Assembly (NCBI GenBank): GCA_020722705.1
Contig: DYKI01000015.1
Span: 1-54,450 of the forward strand
Origin: Chthonomonas calidirosea
Lineage (GTDB): Bacteria > Armatimonadota > Chthonomonadetes > Chthonomonadales > CAJBBX01
Direction: 5' to 3'
DNA length: 54,450 nt
Below, one piece after another: positions 1 through 9,962 of this stretch. A program made the translations under genes and the position numbers. Under the pieces are notes generated by a model. That model did no database searches. It was not told the DNA's origin and saw only the letters and a list, made by a program, of their open reading frames with translations. The stretch's first letter is position 1; every line of letters starts with the position of its first letter.

Positions 1-56
1 TCCGCGAAGGCGGCCATACCGTCGGCGCCGGCGTCGTCACGAAGATCATCGAGTAA
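1..56 (+). CDS. tuf: Elongation factor Tu, C-terminal end (partial)
   Basis: The frame starting at base 3 reads [17 protein letters not shown] and a TAA stop. This is the nearly invariant C-terminus of EF-Tu, the GTPase that delivers aminoacyl-tRNA to the ribosome. Only 17 residues are in the window. Its position directly before rpsJ matches the common str-S10 junction, so rpsL, rpsG and the normal fusA are expected just upstream, outside the window. This matters because another EF-G-type gene occurs at 7141. Confidence 0.9.
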   Translation, partial: REGGHTVGAGVVTKIIE

Positions 57-112
57 GGAGAGCGACGGGTCTCAGATGTCCGCATGGGCGGGCAGGCCCG
101 CAGGAGAGACAC

Positions 113-430
113 ATGGCAGTCGCGCGTAGGACAAAGGTGCGCATCCGCCTCCGGGCGTTCGATCACCGCATCCTCGATCAGTCGGTCGAGAAGATCGTGG
201 ATACCGCGAGGCGAACGGGTGCGCGGATCAGCGGACCGGTGCTCCTGCCGACGGAGAAGAACATCGTCTGCGTCAACCGGGGGACCACCATTGACAAAGA
301 GTCGATGGAGCACTTCGAGATGCGGACGCACAAGAGGCTGATAGACATCCAGGAGCCGGGGGCGAAGACCATAGACGCCCTGATGCGCCTCGATCTCCCC
401 AGTGGGGTGGACATCGAGATCAAGCTCTAG
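113..430 (+). CDS. rpsJ: 30S ribosomal protein S10
   Basis: This 105-residue protein is the normal S10 length and belongs to the 30S head; in other bacteria it also joins NusB in antitermination. The conserved segment [13 protein letters not shown] and the C-terminal [11 protein letters not shown] are clear. The ATG at 113 has an AGGAGA Shine-Dalgarno about 6 bases upstream. It is the first gene of the S10 block, 56 bases after tuf. I see no obvious promoter in that gap, so read-through from tuf is likely. Confidence 0.97.
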   Translation: MAVARRTKVRIRLRAFDHRILDQSVEKIVDTARRTGARISGPVLLPTEKNIVCVNRGTTIDKESMEHFEMRTHKRLIDIQEPGAKTIDALMRLDLPSGVDIEIKL

Positions 431-489
431 GAGGTCAGCGGGGCGGGTTCCGGTTGATCGAACGCCGGCGTCCCAGGGGAGAGAGTTCA

Positions 490-1131
490 GTGATAGACAC
501 GATTCTGGGCAAGAAGATCGGCATGACCCAGGTCTTCAACGAGGATGGGTCGGTAACGCCGGTCTCCGTGATAGAGGCAGGCCCCTGCATTGTCACGCAG
601 CTCAAGAGTGTTGAAACGGACGGCTATACGGCTGTCCAGGTAGGCTTCGGGGCAATAAGAGAAAAGCTGGTCAACAGGCCGCAGAAGGGTCACCTGCGTG
701 GCGGTCTCAAGAACTCGCGCTATCCGCACGTTCCGCTGTGCAGGAACCTGCGGGAAGTGCGCACTGACGACGTGTCGGAGTACTCGGTGGGACAGGCGAT
801 CTCGGTGGGCGACGTTCTCGATGCAGGCGACGTCGTGAAGGTCACCGGTGTCTCGAAGGGTAAGGGCTTTGCCGGCACCGTGAAGCGGTTTCACTTCCAT
901 GGCGGCGATCAGACCCATGGCTCGATGGTTCATCGCAAGCCACAGTCGTCCGGTGCAACCGATGCCGCGCGGACCTTCAAGGGGACAAGGAAACCCGGGC
1001 ACATGGGAGCGAGGACGTCAACCGTCCGCGGGCTGCGCGTCGTTCGCGTTGACTCTGAGCGCAACCTGCTGCTGATCCGCGGAGCAGTTCCCGGAGCCAA
1101 CGGCGGCCTGCTGACCATCAGCAAGATATAG
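490..1131 (+). CDS. rplC: 50S ribosomal protein L3
   Basis: L3 binds 23S rRNA near the peptidyl-transferase centre and nucleates 50S assembly. I place the start at GTG 490, giving 213 residues beginning MIDTILGKKIGMTQ. That matches the family N-terminus and has AGGGGAGA about 7 bases upstream. The in-frame TTG at 454 would add 12 residues that do not resemble L3. The central VSKGKGFAGTVKRFHFHGGDQTHGS region with its conserved HG-rich loop is intact (shown here in parts: GKGFAGTVKR, then HGS). It ends 10 bases before rplD. Confidence 0.95.
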   Translation: MIDTILGKKIGMTQVFNEDGSVTPVSVIEAGPCIVTQLKSVETDGYTAVQVGFGAIREKLVNRPQKGHLRGGLKNSRYPHVPLCRNLREVRTDDVSEYSVGQAISVGDVLDAGDVVKVTGVSKGKGFAGTVKRFHFHGGDQTHGSMVHRKPQSSGATDAARTFKGTRKPGHMGARTSTVRGLRVVRVDSERNLLLIRGAVPGANGGLLTISKI

Positions 1132-1141
1132 GGAGACGACA

Positions 1142-1849
1142 ATGCCAGAGATACCGCTCTACAAGATGACCGGCGAGCAGATCGGCGCGATGTCGCTCCC
1201 CGACAGCGTGTTCGGCGTTGCGGCCAACGTGCCGCTCATTCACCAGGCGCTGGTCGCAGAGAACGCGAACCAGCGCCAGGGGACGGCGTCCACCAAGACG
1301 CGTGGCGAAATCAGCGGCGGCGGGCGCAAGCCGTGGCGGCAGAAGGGGACCGGCCATGCGCGCCAGGGCTCGACAAGGGCTCCCCACTGGCGGCATGGAG
1401 GGGTCGTTTTCGGTCCGCATCCGCGGGACTATTCTGTTGCTCTTCCCAAAAAGATGCGCCGTGGCGCCCTTCGCGCCGCCTTGTCGGCAAAGGTTGCCGA
1501 TGGTGAGGTGATCGGCGTTGACCGGCTCGCTCTCGATCGGATCAAGACACGCGACATTGCGGCGATGATCGCAGCCCTGCCGCTCAGTCGTGAGGTGACT
1601 ACCAAGTACTGGACGAAGCCTGAAGGCGAAGACACACCCGTGCGTCTGCAGGGCGTCAAGCGTGTGCCGCATCGGGTGCTCGTGGTGGTGCCCGAGTATG
1701 ACCCGGTACTGCTCAAGTCGTGCCGCAACATACCCTATGTGACGCTGCGTTACGCGCCCAACTTTTCGGTTCGTGACGTCGTCTCGGCCGGCCGTGTTGT
1801 TCTCGCCCAAGAGGCCGTCAGCCGCATCGAGGAGGTGCTCGGCTCATGA
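1142..1849 (+). CDS. rplD: 50S ribosomal protein L4
   Basis: L4 is an early 23S rRNA binder whose long loop lines the exit tunnel. The 235-residue protein has the expected basic loop (residues about 45-100, with [18 protein letters not shown] and [15 protein letters not shown]) and an alpha/beta C-terminal domain ending in EVLGS. It is about 25-30 residues longer than typical L4, apparently because of an insertion near residues 155-180 ([11 protein letters not shown]). The stop overlaps the rplW start by 4 bases (ATGA), which points to translational coupling. Confidence 0.95.
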   Translation: MPEIPLYKMTGEQIGAMSLPDSVFGVAANVPLIHQALVAENANQRQGTASTKTRGEISGGGRKPWRQKGTGHARQGSTRAPHWRHGGVVFGPHPRDYSVALPKKMRRGALRAALSAKVADGEVIGVDRLALDRIKTRDIAAMIAALPLSREVTTKYWTKPEGEDTPVRLQGVKRVPHRVLVVVPEYDPVLLKSCRNIPYVTLRYAPNFSVRDVVSAGRVVLAQEAVSRIEEVLGS

Positions 1850-2136
1850 AAGACCCGTACCAGATCATTGAGCGTCCGCTCCTTACCGAGAAGAGCATGG
1901 ACCAGAGCCACGTCGGCAAGTACACGTTCCGTGTGGCGCTCGATGCGAACAAGATTGAGATAGCGGATGCCGTGGCTCACATCTTCAAGGTTGACGTCCT
2001 CAAGGTCAACACGCTGCGCGTTCGCGGCAAGAAGCGTCGCGTGGGCCGCTTCCCCGAGGGGCGGACCAGCGACTGGAAGAAGGCCATCGTAACACTCAAG
2101 CCGGGCCAGACGATCACGATGTTCGAGGGACTGTAA
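1846..2136 (+). CDS. rplW: 50S ribosomal protein L23
   Basis: This 96-residue protein has normal L23 length. L23 sits at the tunnel exit and docks trigger factor and SRP. Family features are [13 protein letters not shown] at the N-terminus, [19 protein letters not shown], and [11 protein letters not shown] in the rRNA-binding loop. The start overlaps the rplD stop by ATGA and the stop lies one base before rplB. Confidence 0.95.
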   Translation: MKDPYQIIERPLLTEKSMDQSHVGKYTFRVALDANKIEIADAVAHIFKVDVLKVNTLRVRGKKRRVGRFPEGRTSDWKKAIVTLKPGQTITMFEGL

Positions 2137-2137
2137 G

Positions 2138-2971
2138 ATGCCACTCCGATCATACAAGCCAACGACCCCGAGCAGGCGCTTCCGTTCGGTTTCGACGTTC
2201 GAGGAGATCACCGAAACCAGTCCCGAGCGATCGTTGCTCGAACCGCTCAAGCGTACGGGCGGTCGGAACAACCAGGGGAAGGTCACAGCAAGGTTTCGTG
2301 GCGGCGGTGCGAAGCAGCAGTACCGGCGCATTGACTTCAAGCGCGACAAAGTCGGTGTGCCCGGCAAGGTGGCGACGATCGAGTACGATCCGAACCGAAC
2401 CAGCCGCATCGCGTTGATCCACTACGCCGATGGCGAGAAGCGCTACATCCTTGCGCCGGTTGGCCTCAAGAAGGGCGACACGATTGTGTCGGGGCCTGAG
2501 GCCGACATCAAACCCGGCAACTGCCTGCGGCTGCGCAACATTCCGGTCGGCACGATCATTCACAACATCGAGATGATGCCCGGCAGGGGCGGCCAGATGG
2601 TGCGAAGCGCAGGTGCGGGCGCGCAACTGATGGCGAAGGAGGGCAAGTACGCGCAGGTCCGCCTCCCATCGAGCGAGGTTCGGCGCGTGCTGATAGACTG
2701 CGTGGCCACAATCGGCCAGGTCGGCAATGTCGAGCACGAAAACGAGTCCGCCGGCAAGGCGGGCAAGACCCGTTGGTCCGGCAAGAAGGGACACGTCCGC
2801 GGCGTTGCGATGACCCCGCGCGATCACCCGCACGGCGGCGGCGAGGGCAAGTCGCCCGTCGGGCGCAAGAAAGGCCCGGCGACACCGACAGGCAAGCCGG
2901 CACTCGGCTTCAAGACTCGGCGCAACAAGGCCACGACGAAGTATATCGTCCGCCGGCGCGGCGCGAAGTAG
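2138..2971 (+). CDS. rplB: 50S ribosomal protein L2
   Basis: L2 contacts the peptidyl-transferase region and the subunit interface. The 277-residue length is normal. The conserved N-terminal YKPTTPSRR, the central [21 protein letters not shown] and the highly conserved [16 protein letters not shown] with its functional histidine are all present. The C-terminus ends in YIVRRRGAK. The ATG follows the rplW stop by one base. Confidence 0.97.
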   Translation: MPLRSYKPTTPSRRFRSVSTFEEITETSPERSLLEPLKRTGGRNNQGKVTARFRGGGAKQQYRRIDFKRDKVGVPGKVATIEYDPNRTSRIALIHYADGEKRYILAPVGLKKGDTIVSGPEADIKPGNCLRLRNIPVGTIIHNIEMMPGRGGQMVRSAGAGAQLMAKEGKYAQVRLPSSEVRRVLIDCVATIGQVGNVEHENESAGKAGKTRWSGKKGHVRGVAMTPRDHPHGGGEGKSPVGRKKGPATPTGKPALGFKTRRNKATTKYIVRRRGAK

Positions 2972-2988
2972 GGCAGGAGCTATACGAT

Positions 2989-3276
2989 ATGGGGCGTTCA
3001 CTGAAGAAGGGGCCGTATGCCGATCCGAAGCTGCTGGCCAAGGTGGAACAGATGAACAAGACGGGGGAGAAGAAGGCCATCAAGACCTGGTCAAGACGGT
3101 CCACCATCTTCCCATCGTTCATCGGGCATACATTCATGGTGCATGACGGGCGCAAGCACATACCGGTGTTCGTTACGGAGAACATGGTTGGGCACAAGCT
3201 CGGCGAGTTCGCGCTGACGCGCCTGTTCCGGGGCCACGCCGGCCAGCAGGTCGAGCGCCGCACCCAGATTCGGTAG
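2989..3276 (+). CDS. rpsS: 30S ribosomal protein S19
   Basis: S19 binds the 16S 3' domain in the head with S13. The ATG at 2989 begins [15 protein letters not shown], the standard S19 N-terminus, with GGCAGGAG 9 bases upstream. Longer in-frame starts would run back into rplB. At 95 residues it is normal, and it carries the hallmark [20 protein letters not shown] and [11 protein letters not shown]. Confidence 0.96.
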   Translation: MGRSLKKGPYADPKLLAKVEQMNKTGEKKAIKTWSRRSTIFPSFIGHTFMVHDGRKHIPVFVTENMVGHKLGEFALTRLFRGHAGQQVERRTQIR

Positions 3277-3293
3277 CAGGGAGACGATCGGAC

Positions 3294-3863
3294 ATGGGTA
3301 AAGCCAAAACCGAATCCAAGCTGACACTCAAGCAGGCCGGCGCAACGGCCAAGTTCATCAGGGTGCCGCCCCGTAAAGCGCGCTTCGTGATGGACGCAGT
3401 GCGCGGCAAGTACGTCAGCGATGCGCTCGCCACTCTGAAGTTCGTGCCGAACTTCGCGGCCCGCGCCATAGAGAAGGTGATCGGGTCGGCGGTGGCCAAC
3501 GCGGAGAACGGCAGACCGTTCGACGCTGAGGGGCGCGCCTTGCCGGCACTCAACACCGACAACCTGAAGCTGGTGAGCGGGCGCATAGACGAAGGGCCGC
3601 GTCTCAAGCGGGTGCAGCCCCGGGCACAGGGTCGAGCCTATCGGATACTGAAGCGTATGTGCCACATCAGCGTGATCGTCGAGGAAGTCGAACCCAAGCC
3701 GCGACCGTTGCGGAAGCAGGCGGCGGCCCGTCGCGCAAGGGCGGCAGGACGCATGGCGGCATCGGCGAAGCCGGCAGCGCAGCGGCCCGTCGCCGCTGCA
3801 GCCCCCGCTGAGACCAGTCCGGAAAACACAGTGAATGCTGCGGCCGAGCCGAAGGCCGAGTAA
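3294..3863 (+). CDS. rplV: 50S ribosomal protein L22 with Ala/Pro-rich C-terminal tail
   Basis: The L22 core is at about residues 17-132: RVPPRKARFVMDAVRG, the long tunnel-lining beta hairpin (GPRLKRVQPRAQGRAYRI), and ending CHISVIVEE. The hairpin residues lie near the macrolide exit-tunnel constriction in known structures. The protein is 189 residues against about 110-115 for most bacteria. The extra 55 residues are rich in Ala, Pro, Arg and Glu and look disordered. Confidence 0.95.
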   Translation: MGKAKTESKLTLKQAGATAKFIRVPPRKARFVMDAVRGKYVSDALATLKFVPNFAARAIEKVIGSAVANAENGRPFDAEGRALPALNTDNLKLVSGRIDEGPRLKRVQPRAQGRAYRILKRMCHISVIVEEVEPKPRPLRKQAAARRARAAGRMAASAKPAAQRPVAAAAPAETSPENTVNAAAEPKAE

Positions 3864-3874
3864 AGGAGATACCA

Positions 3875-4672
3875 TTGGGTCAAAAGGTACATCCCGTCGG
3901 TTTCCGGATCGGCGTCATCCGCGAGTGGGATAGCAAGTGGTATGCCGACAAGACCTATGCCGAGTGGATCAAGCAGGATCACGAGGTGCGACAGTGGATC
4001 AAGAAGCACCACGGCAACGCTTCGATCTCTCGCGTTGAGATTGAGCGTCCGGTTGGGACGCTGCGGGTCACGATCCATACTGCTAAGCCGGGCATACTGA
4101 TCGGCAAGGGCGGCAAAGGGATAGACGATGTCCGCCTCGCACTCGAGAAGCTGACCAAGACGAAGGTGCACGTCAACATTCAGGAGATCAAGCATCCGGA
4201 CATTGACGCGCAGCTCGTGGCTGATTCGATCGCCCAGCAGTTGAACAAGCGGATCGCCTATAAGCGGGCGATGCGTCAGGCGGTGGTGCGTGCGATGAAG
4301 CTCGGCGTCAGGGGCATCCGCGTCGTGTGCTCCGGTCGGCTGGGCGGCTCCGAGATGGCCAGGCGCGAGAGCATGCGTGAAGGCAAGATTCCATTGCATA
4401 CGCTGCGCGCGGACATAGATTACGGTTTCGCTGAAGGCGCCACGACGTACGGCAACATCGGCATCAAGGTCTGGATATACAAGGGCGACGTGCTTCCGGG
4501 GTCAAGCAGACCGACCGAGGCCGAGATCGTCCCGCGCCGCGAAGCCTTGCGGGCGGAACGTGGCTCGCGCAGCGACCGCGCCGACCGTGGCGGCCGCGGT
4601 GCGGGCGGGCGCGGCGGCAGCCGATCCCGCGGGCGTGGCCGCAGCGAGCATCCGAGCGGAGGTACTTCCTGA
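3875..4672 (+). CDS. rpsC: 30S ribosomal protein S3 with Arg/Gly-rich tail
   Basis: S3 lines the mRNA entry tunnel and has helicase activity in the assembled ribosome. The start is TTG at 3875 ([22 protein letters not shown]) with AAAGGAGAT upstream. The KH domain has [15 protein letters not shown] with the GxxG loop, and the C-terminal domain is normal through about residue 218 ([13 protein letters not shown]). The last 40 or so residues are an Arg/Gly/Ser-rich tail with RGG-like repeats. Its stop overlaps the rplP start (TGATG). Confidence 0.96.
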   Translation: MGQKVHPVGFRIGVIREWDSKWYADKTYAEWIKQDHEVRQWIKKHHGNASISRVEIERPVGTLRVTIHTAKPGILIGKGGKGIDDVRLALEKLTKTKVHVNIQEIKHPDIDAQLVADSIAQQLNKRIAYKRAMRQAVVRAMKLGVRGIRVVCSGRLGGSEMARRESMREGKIPLHTLRADIDYGFAEGATTYGNIGIKVWIYKGDVLPGSSRPTEAEIVPRREALRAERGSRSDRADRGGRGAGGRGGSRSRGRGRSEHPSGGTS

Positions 4673-5139
4673 TGTTGATGCCCAAGAGGGTCAAGTTTCG
4701 CAAGCAGCATCGCGGCAATCGGCGCGGCAAGGCGCATTCGGGCAATACGCTGAGCTTTGGTGATTTCGGACTCCAGGCGCTCGAATCGTGCTGGATGACC
4801 GCCAACCAGATCGAGGCCGCTCGTATCGCCATGACGCGCTACGTTCGAAGGCAAGGTCAGGTGTGGATCCGCGTGTTTCCGGATAAGCCCTATACGAAGA
4901 AGCCTGCGGAGACGCGCATGGGATCGGGCAAAGGAGCGCCGGAAGGCTGGGTGGCGGTCGTGAAGCCGGGCCGCATTCTGTTCGAGATGAACGGGGTCAC
5001 CGAGGAGCAGGCTCGCGAGGCGATGCGGCTCGCCGCTCACAAGCTGCCCATTGACGTTAAGTTCGTAATGAAGTCCGAAGAAGTTCAGGAGGAGCCCGAT
5101 GGCGGAGGAGAAACGCCGAGCGAAGCTCGAGAGGCTTAG
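4672..5139 (+). CDS. rplP: 50S ribosomal protein L16
   Basis: L16 organises the A-site side of the 50S near helix 38 and the A-loop. The protein starts [15 protein letters not shown] and carries the conserved [17 protein letters not shown] and [19 protein letters not shown]. At 155 residues it is about 15 longer than usual. The extra C-terminal residues ([16 protein letters not shown]) arise because the reading frame runs 41 bases into rpmC. Confidence 0.96.
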   Translation: MLMPKRVKFRKQHRGNRRGKAHSGNTLSFGDFGLQALESCWMTANQIEAARIAMTRYVRRQGQVWIRVFPDKPYTKKPAETRMGSGKGAPEGWVAVVKPGRILFEMNGVTEEQAREAMRLAAHKLPIDVKFVMKSEEVQEEPDGGGETPSEAREA

Positions 5140-5323
5140 AGACCTTACCGAGCGAGAGCTGGCCGACGAGCTGCGGAAGCAGCGCGAGCGGCTGTTCGCC
5201 TTGCGTCGGGAGAACGTGACTCGGCAGCTTCAGAACACAGCAGCGATACCGGAGACCAAGAAGGAAATCGCGCGGATTCTGACCTTGATGCGTGAGCGGA
5301 CCGCCGGCAAGGAAGGAGCATAA
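5099..5323 (+). CDS. rpmC: 50S ribosomal protein L29
   Basis: L29 lies beside L23 at the tunnel exit. The 74-residue helical protein has the typical [24 protein letters not shown] and a [14 protein letters not shown] second helix. The ATG at 5099 lies inside the end of rplP (41-base overlap) but has a strong CAGGAGGAG just upstream, itself inside rplP. Translation of the two genes is therefore probably coupled. Confidence 0.93.
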   Translation: MAEEKRRAKLERLRDLTERELADELRKQRERLFALRRENVTRQLQNTAAIPETKKEIARILTLMRERTAGKEGA

Positions 5324-5325
5324 CG

Positions 5326-5607
5326 ATGGCAGACGAGACACCTGCGTCTACGATGACGCGGGGACGGCGGAAGACACGCGTGGGGCGAGTTGTCAGCGAC
5401 AGGATGATGCAGACGGTGGTTGTTGCCGTCGAGACGCGCGTCCGACACACGCTCTACGGGAAGATCATGCGGCGAACCACTAAGTTCAAGGCGCACGACC
5501 CGAACAACGAATGCGGCATCGGCGACCGCGTCGAGATCATGGAAACCAGGCCTATATCCAAGGAGAAACGTTGGAGGGTCGTACGGATCCTGGACAAGGC
5601 CAAGTAG
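5326..5607 (+). CDS. rpsQ: 30S ribosomal protein S17
   Basis: S17 is a primary 16S rRNA binder with an OB fold. The 93-residue protein has [40 protein letters not shown], and the [20 protein letters not shown] core (quoted in two pieces, [11 protein letters not shown] and SKEKRWRV). About 12 extra residues precede the usual start. It begins two bases after rpmC. Confidence 0.95.
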   Translation: MADETPASTMTRGRRKTRVGRVVSDRMMQTVVVAVETRVRHTLYGKIMRRTTKFKAHDPNNECGIGDRVEIMETRPISKEKRWRVVRILDKAK

Positions 5608-5623
5608 GTTAAGAGGCAGCGGA

Positions 5624-5992
5624 ATGATACGACCATACACGCGGCTTCGGGCCGCGGACAACAGTGGGGCGCGCGAGATCATGTGCGTGCGCGTGCTCAA
5701 AGGGTCGTCCTCGATGGACGCGAGGGTCGGCGATACGATCGTCGGCGTCGTGAAATCGGCGACACCCGGTCAGCAGGTCAAGAAGAGCGACGTTGTGAAG
5801 TGCGTTGTTGTGCGGACGCGTCAGCCCATACGCCGTCAGGACGGCTCGGTGCTTCGCTTCGACGACAACGCCTGCGTCGTGCTCGACAATGCCGGTGAGC
5901 CGCGAGGCACGCGAGTCTTCGGGCCAGTCGCTCGAGAACTGCGCGAGCGCAACTACATGCGCATCATCTCGCTTGCTCCGGAGGTGCTGTGA
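5624..5992 (+). CDS. rplN: 50S ribosomal protein L14
   Basis: L14 is at the 30S interface and contacts 16S helix 14. The start at ATG 5624 gives 122 residues, exactly the usual length, beginning [20 protein letters not shown]. It also has [19 protein letters not shown] and the C-terminal [19 protein letters not shown]. The stop overlaps the rplX ATG by TGATG. Confidence 0.97.
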   Translation: MIRPYTRLRAADNSGAREIMCVRVLKGSSSMDARVGDTIVGVVKSATPGQQVKKSDVVKCVVVRTRQPIRRQDGSVLRFDDNACVVLDNAGEPRGTRVFGPVARELRERNYMRIISLAPEVL

Positions 5993-6393
5993 TGGCGAAG
6001 AAGCCGAAGCCGGGCGAGTATCCGGCCAAACTGAGGATCAAGAAGAACGACGAAGTCGAGGTGATCGCGGGGAAGGACAAGGGCAAGCGCGGGCGCATCC
6101 TCCGTGTCTTTCCCAAGGTCAATAAGGTCGTCGTTGAGGGGCTGAACATGATGGTTCGCCACCAGAAGGCGCAGCAGACCGGCCGCACAACCCGGTCCGG
6201 TGTGCAGCAGGTTCAGGAAGGCGGCAGGATCCAGAAGCCGGCCCCCATGTACGCTCCAAAGGTCATGCTGGTGTGTCAGCAGTGCCACCGTCCGACCAGG
6301 GTCGGCTATGCCTACCATGCCGGCGAAGGCAAACTCGCGATGCGCAAGTACCGCGTATGCAAGCACCCCGACTGCGGCAAGCAGGTGGACTAG
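5992..6393 (+). CDS. rplX: 50S ribosomal protein L24 with C-terminal zinc ribbon
   Basis: L24 starts 50S assembly by binding the 5' end of 23S rRNA. The KOW motif is at residues about 17-45 ([20 protein letters not shown]), followed by [13 protein letters not shown]. The C-terminus has CQQC and CKHPDC pairs, consistent with a zinc ribbon seen in part of the family. At 133 residues it is longer than the common 100-110. The ATG overlaps the rplN stop; a GTG three bases earlier is less likely. Confidence 0.95.
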   Translation: MAKKPKPGEYPAKLRIKKNDEVEVIAGKDKGKRGRILRVFPKVNKVVVEGLNMMVRHQKAQQTGRTTRSGVQQVQEGGRIQKPAPMYAPKVMLVCQQCHRPTRVGYAYHAGEGKLAMRKYRVCKHPDCGKQVD

Positions 6394-6424
6394 TCAACAC
6401 AGGCAACACGAAGGACGGATAGCG

Positions 6425-7075
6425 ATGCCTCCAAAGAAGGAAAAAGCGAAGCCGAAGGCCGCGACCGAGGAACCGGCCAAGAGGAAACAAGAAGAGCCGG
6501 TGGAGCAGCACGGACCGGCGCCGGAGCCACGCCTCAAGGGGATCTACAAGGAGCAGGTCGTACCTGCGCTCACGAAAGAGTTCAGCTACACGAACCCCAT
6601 GCAGGTGCCCAGGCTGCAGAAGATCGTGGTCAACATGGGGGTCGGGCAGGCAGGCCAGACGGGCGGCGACGCCAAGCTGCTCGACAATGCGATGCGGGAC
6701 ATGAGCATCATCGTCGGCCAGAAGCCGTGTGTCACCCGAGCCAAGAAGTCCATATCGAACTTCAAGATCCGTGCCGGTGCGCGCATCGGATGCAAAGTGA
6801 CGCTTCGCGGCAACCGGATGTACGAGTTCCTGGACAGGTTCGTGACCACGGCGCTGCCCAGGGTGCGTGACTTTCAGGGAATCAGCCCCAACAGCTTTGA
6901 CGGCCGCGGCAACTTCGCCACAGGCGTGCGAGAGCAGTTGATATTCCCGGAGATCGAGTACGACAAGATAGACAAGGTCCGCGGCATGGATATCATCATC
7001 TGCACGTCGGCTCGCACCGACGAAGAGGCGCGCTCACTGCTGAAGGGTCTCGGAATGCCCTTCCGAGAGCGGTAA
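6425..7075 (+). CDS. rplE: 50S ribosomal protein L5 with charged N-terminal extension
   Basis: L5 binds 5S rRNA in the central protuberance. The core from about residue 38 is typical: [53 protein letters not shown], and [19 protein letters not shown]. At 216 residues it exceeds the usual 180 because of a Lys/Pro/Glu-rich leader (residues 1-37, [16 protein letters not shown] and on). It is followed not by rpsN/rpsZ but by an inserted EF-G-type gene 65 bases downstream. Confidence 0.95.
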   Translation: MPPKKEKAKPKAATEEPAKRKQEEPVEQHGPAPEPRLKGIYKEQVVPALTKEFSYTNPMQVPRLQKIVVNMGVGQAGQTGGDAKLLDNAMRDMSIIVGQKPCVTRAKKSISNFKIRAGARIGCKVTLRGNRMYEFLDRFVTTALPRVRDFQGISPNSFDGRGNFATGVREQLIFPEIEYDKIDKVRGMDIIICTSARTDEEARSLLKGLGMPFRER

Positions 7076-7140
7076 GGACAGGGCATCCGGTAGGAGCATT
7101 TCGCACTACTTGACCCGGGCCATAGGGGGGCAGAGCGCTT

Positions 7141-9213
7141 ATGAGAAAGTACCCAACCAATATGATCCGCAACGTGGGGCTGTTCGGGCACCAGGGCGGC
7201 GGCAAGACATCGCTGGCGGAGGCCATGCTGGTGTCGGCGGGCGCCATAGACCGCATGGGCAGCACCAATGACGGCACGGCGACGACGGACTTCGATCCGG
7301 AAGAGATCAAGCGGAGCATCAGCATCAACCTTGGCCTGGCTCCGCTGGAATGGAACAATCACAAGATCAACGTCATTGACGTTCCCGGATACCTCGACTT
7401 CGAAGGCGAGGTTCAGATCGCCATGCGCGTCGTTGATGCCGCCATCCTGGTCACGCCGGCCCAGGGCGATGTGGAGGTCGGATTCGAGATCGCCTGGGGC
7501 CACGCCGTGCGCGAGAAACGCCCAAGGGCCGTGTTCATCTCGCGTATGGACCGGGAAAATGCCGACTACTTCGGCGTCATCGAGCAGTTGCGCTCGGTGC
7601 ACGGCACCGCAATAGCGCCCACGCAAGTGCCGATCGGGCAGGCCGACCACTATCGCGGGATCGTGGATCTGATCCAAATGAAGGCATGGGAGGGCGTTGG
7701 GCGCGAGTTCAACGAAGTTCCCATACCCGATGACCTGGCCGACACGGCAGCGCGATACCGAGGCATGCTCGTCGAATCCGCGGCCGAAGGCGATGACGAG
7801 CTCCTGGAGAAGTACTTCGAGACGGAAGATCTTACCAATGACGAGATTGTCCGGGGCCTGCAAGCCGGCATTCGTGCAGGCAAGGTGGTTCCGGTGGCGT
7901 GCGGCGCCCCGACGAAGAACCTGGGGGCCGCGGCGCTGATGAACCTCATCACGCAGACCTTCCCAAGCCCGGCGGATATCGAGCCCGTTACCGTCGTGGC
8001 GGCAGACGGCAACGAGACCACGCGTGAAGCGTCTGACTCAGCCCCGTTCTGTGCCCTGGTTTTCAAGACGCTTGCCGACCCGTTCGTGGGTCAGCTAACC
8101 TACTTCCGTGTCTTCTCGGGGTCCATACACTCCGACACGCACGTCCTCAACGCAACCAGCTCGAAGGACGAGCGCATCGGCCAGATATACGTCGTGCGCG
8201 GCAAGAACCAGGAGCCCGTTGCGGAAATCGGTGCCGGCGATATCGGCGCCGTGGCCAAGCTCGCGGCGACGCATACCGGTGACACTTTGTGTGACGCGGC
8301 CAAGCCGGTCAAGCTCCGGCCCGTGGAGTTCTCCAAGCCGATCTACGAGATTGCCATCACGCCAAAGACGAAGGTGGACGAGGACAAGCTTGGGCCCGCG
8401 CTTCAACGCGTCATGTCCGAGGATCCGAGCTTCTCCTTTCGCCGCGATGCCGCTACAGGACAGACCGTCATGAGCGGCATGGGCGAGACCCACCTCAACA
8501 TCGTTGTCGAGAAGCTCAGGAAGTTCGGGGCCAATGTGGAGACGATACCGCTGAAGGTGCCCTACAAGGAAACCATCCAATCGAAAGCCGAAGGGCAGGG
8601 ACGCCACAAGAAGCAGACGGGCGGCCGCGGCCAGTACGGCGACTGTCACATCCGCCTCGAGCCGCTGCCGCGAGGCGGAGGCTTCGAGTTTGTTGATGCC
8701 ATTGTCGGCGGCGCGATTCCTCGCCAGTACATCCCGGCCGTCGAGAAGGGCGTCGTCGAGGCCATGGCAACGGGCATTCTGTCCGGGAACCAGGTGGTGG
8801 ATGTTCGCTGCACCTGCTTTGACGGTTCGTACCACGACGTTGACTCATCGGAGCAGGCATTCAAGATGGCGGGCATCATCGCCTTCAACGCGGTCGCACC
8901 CAAAGCGAACCCGGTCATCCTGGAACCGATCATTACTGTGACGGTTACTGTTCCGGAAAGCATGATGGGCGACGTGATGAGCGACCTCTCAGGAAAGAGG
9001 GGCAGGATCATCGGCACGGAATCCCTGCCCGGGGGACGTACTTGCGTCAAGGCGTCGGTTCCTCAGTCCGAGATGTTGCGCTATGCCATTGACTTACGTT
9101 CGATTACCAGAGGGCGGGGGGTGTTCATGGTGGAGCCTTCACACTACGAGGAAGTGCCTCCGCATGTTGCCCAGGCGATCATAGCCGAGTACCAGAAGAG
9201 CAAGGAGCAGTAG
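7141..9213 (+). CDS. EF-G-like translational GTPase (EF-G2 type paralogue)
   Basis: A 690-residue five-domain translational GTPase. G1 is GHQGGGKTS (16-24), switch 2 is DVPGYLDF (80-87), and the G4 position reads SRMD (134-137) in place of the usual NKMD. Domain II ([20 protein letters not shown]), domain III ([16 protein letters not shown]) and domain IV/V ([28 protein letters not shown]) are all present. The [10 protein letters not shown] and YLDF signatures match the EF-G2/EF-G-like group, whose role is not well defined, rather than canonical EF-G (GHVDHGKT, DTPGH). I infer it is a second copy, since the normal fusA should lie before tuf. The start has a purine-rich AGGGGGGCAG upstream. 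It splits the conserved rplE-rpsZ pair on the same strand. Confidence 0.88.
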   Translation: MRKYPTNMIRNVGLFGHQGGGKTSLAEAMLVSAGAIDRMGSTNDGTATTDFDPEEIKRSISINLGLAPLEWNNHKINVIDVPGYLDFEGEVQIAMRVVDAAILVTPAQGDVEVGFEIAWGHAVREKRPRAVFISRMDRENADYFGVIEQLRSVHGTAIAPTQVPIGQADHYRGIVDLIQMKAWEGVGREFNEVPIPDDLADTAARYRGMLVESAAEGDDELLEKYFETEDLTNDEIVRGLQAGIRAGKVVPVACGAPTKNLGAAALMNLITQTFPSPADIEPVTVVAADGNETTREASDSAPFCALVFKTLADPFVGQLTYFRVFSGSIHSDTHVLNATSSKDERIGQIYVVRGKNQEPVAEIGAGDIGAVAKLAATHTGDTLCDAAKPVKLRPVEFSKPIYEIAITPKTKVDEDKLGPALQRVMSEDPSFSFRRDAATGQTVMSGMGETHLNIVVEKLRKFGANVETIPLKVPYKETIQSKAEGQGRHKKQTGGRGQYGDCHIRLEPLPRGGGFEFVDAIVGGAIPRQYIPAVEKGVVEAMATGILSGNQVVDVRCTCFDGSYHDVDSSEQAFKMAGIIAFNAVAPKANPVILEPIITVTVTVPESMMGDVMSDLSGKRGRIIGTESLPGGRTCVKASVPQSEMLRYAIDLRSITRGRGVFMVEPSHYEEVPPHVAQAIIAEYQKSKEQ

Positions 9214-9330
9214 GGACCCCCTCGATGGCCGCCCCGAACTACGCTGTAACGTTACCGGCCGCGCCGAGCATGTGCGCCAACATCGTTGACGCCAGGAGCC
9301 TGGTTGCGGTCCCGACGGAAGGGAAACGCA

Positions 9331-9516
9331 TTGGCTAAGAAGTGTCTCATCAACAAGGCTGCCGCAAAGCCGAAGTTCGCGGTGCGCGCATACACGCGCT
9401 GCAACGTCTGCGGGCGAGCGCGCGGCGTGCATCGCAAGTTCGGTCTGTGCCGGATATGCATTCGTGAGATGGCGTTGCGCGGGCTGATCCCGGGCGTCAC
9501 CAAGTCGAGCTGGTAG
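9331..9516 (+). CDS. rpsZ: 30S ribosomal protein S14, zinc-binding type Z
   Basis: The TTG start at 9331 gives a 61-residue protein, [20 protein letters not shown], with [20 protein letters not shown] containing two CxxC pairs that bind zinc. This short form is the type Z S14 of Gram-positives, Thermus and related groups, unlike the 101-residue proteobacterial form. GGAAGGGAAA lies upstream. The 117-base gap before it holds a GTAACGTTAC palindrome but no convincing promoter. Confidence 0.94.
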   Translation: MAKKCLINKAAAKPKFAVRAYTRCNVCGRARGVHRKFGLCRICIREMALRGLIPGVTKSSW

Positions 9517-9526
9517 GAGGTAGACC

Positions 9527-9928
9527 GTGGCATACACGACTGACCCCGTTGCCGACCTCCTCACACGGATTCGCAACGCGAACCGAGCGTACCATGACAG
9601 CACGGAGATATCGGCCAGCAAGCTAAAGCTGGAGATCGTCAAGATTCTTCAGCGCGAAGGCTTCATCAAGGGCTTCGAGGTTGTGAAAGACCCGACGCAG
9701 GATCGCATCAAGATATTCCTCCGGTACGGGCCCAAGCGCGAGCGCGTGTTGACCGATCTGAAGCGAATCAGCAAGCCCGGCCTGCGCGTCTACGCAGACA
9801 AGAACAACTTGCCCAGAGTCCTTCGAGGGTTGGGCCTGGCGATCCTGACGACGTCCAACGGCGTGATGACCGACAAGGAAGCGCGCGCCAAGGGCATCGG
9901 CGGCGAAGTTCTCTGCCACGTATGGTGA
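9527..9928 (+). CDS. rpsH: 30S ribosomal protein S8
   Basis: S8 binds the central domain of 16S rRNA and in E. coli represses the spc operon. The GTG start has a strong GTAGGAGGTAG ahead of it. The protein of 133 residues reads [18 protein letters not shown] at the start, [19 protein letters not shown] in the middle, and ends in the conserved [11 protein letters not shown]. Confidence 0.96.
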   Translation: MAYTTDPVADLLTRIRNANRAYHDSTEISASKLKLEIVKILQREGFIKGFEVVKDPTQDRIKIFLRYGPKRERVLTDLKRISKPGLRVYADKNNLPRVLRGLGLAILTTSNGVMTDKEARAKGIGGEVLCHVW

Positions 9929-9962
9929 GCCGGCGTCCATCCTGTTCATCGAGGAGTTCCAT

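Noticed and set aside
9246..9255. GTAACGTTAC palindrome before rpsZ as an operator
   Set aside because: A 10-base palindrome alone is expected by chance at this scale and there is no promoter-like sequence beside it.
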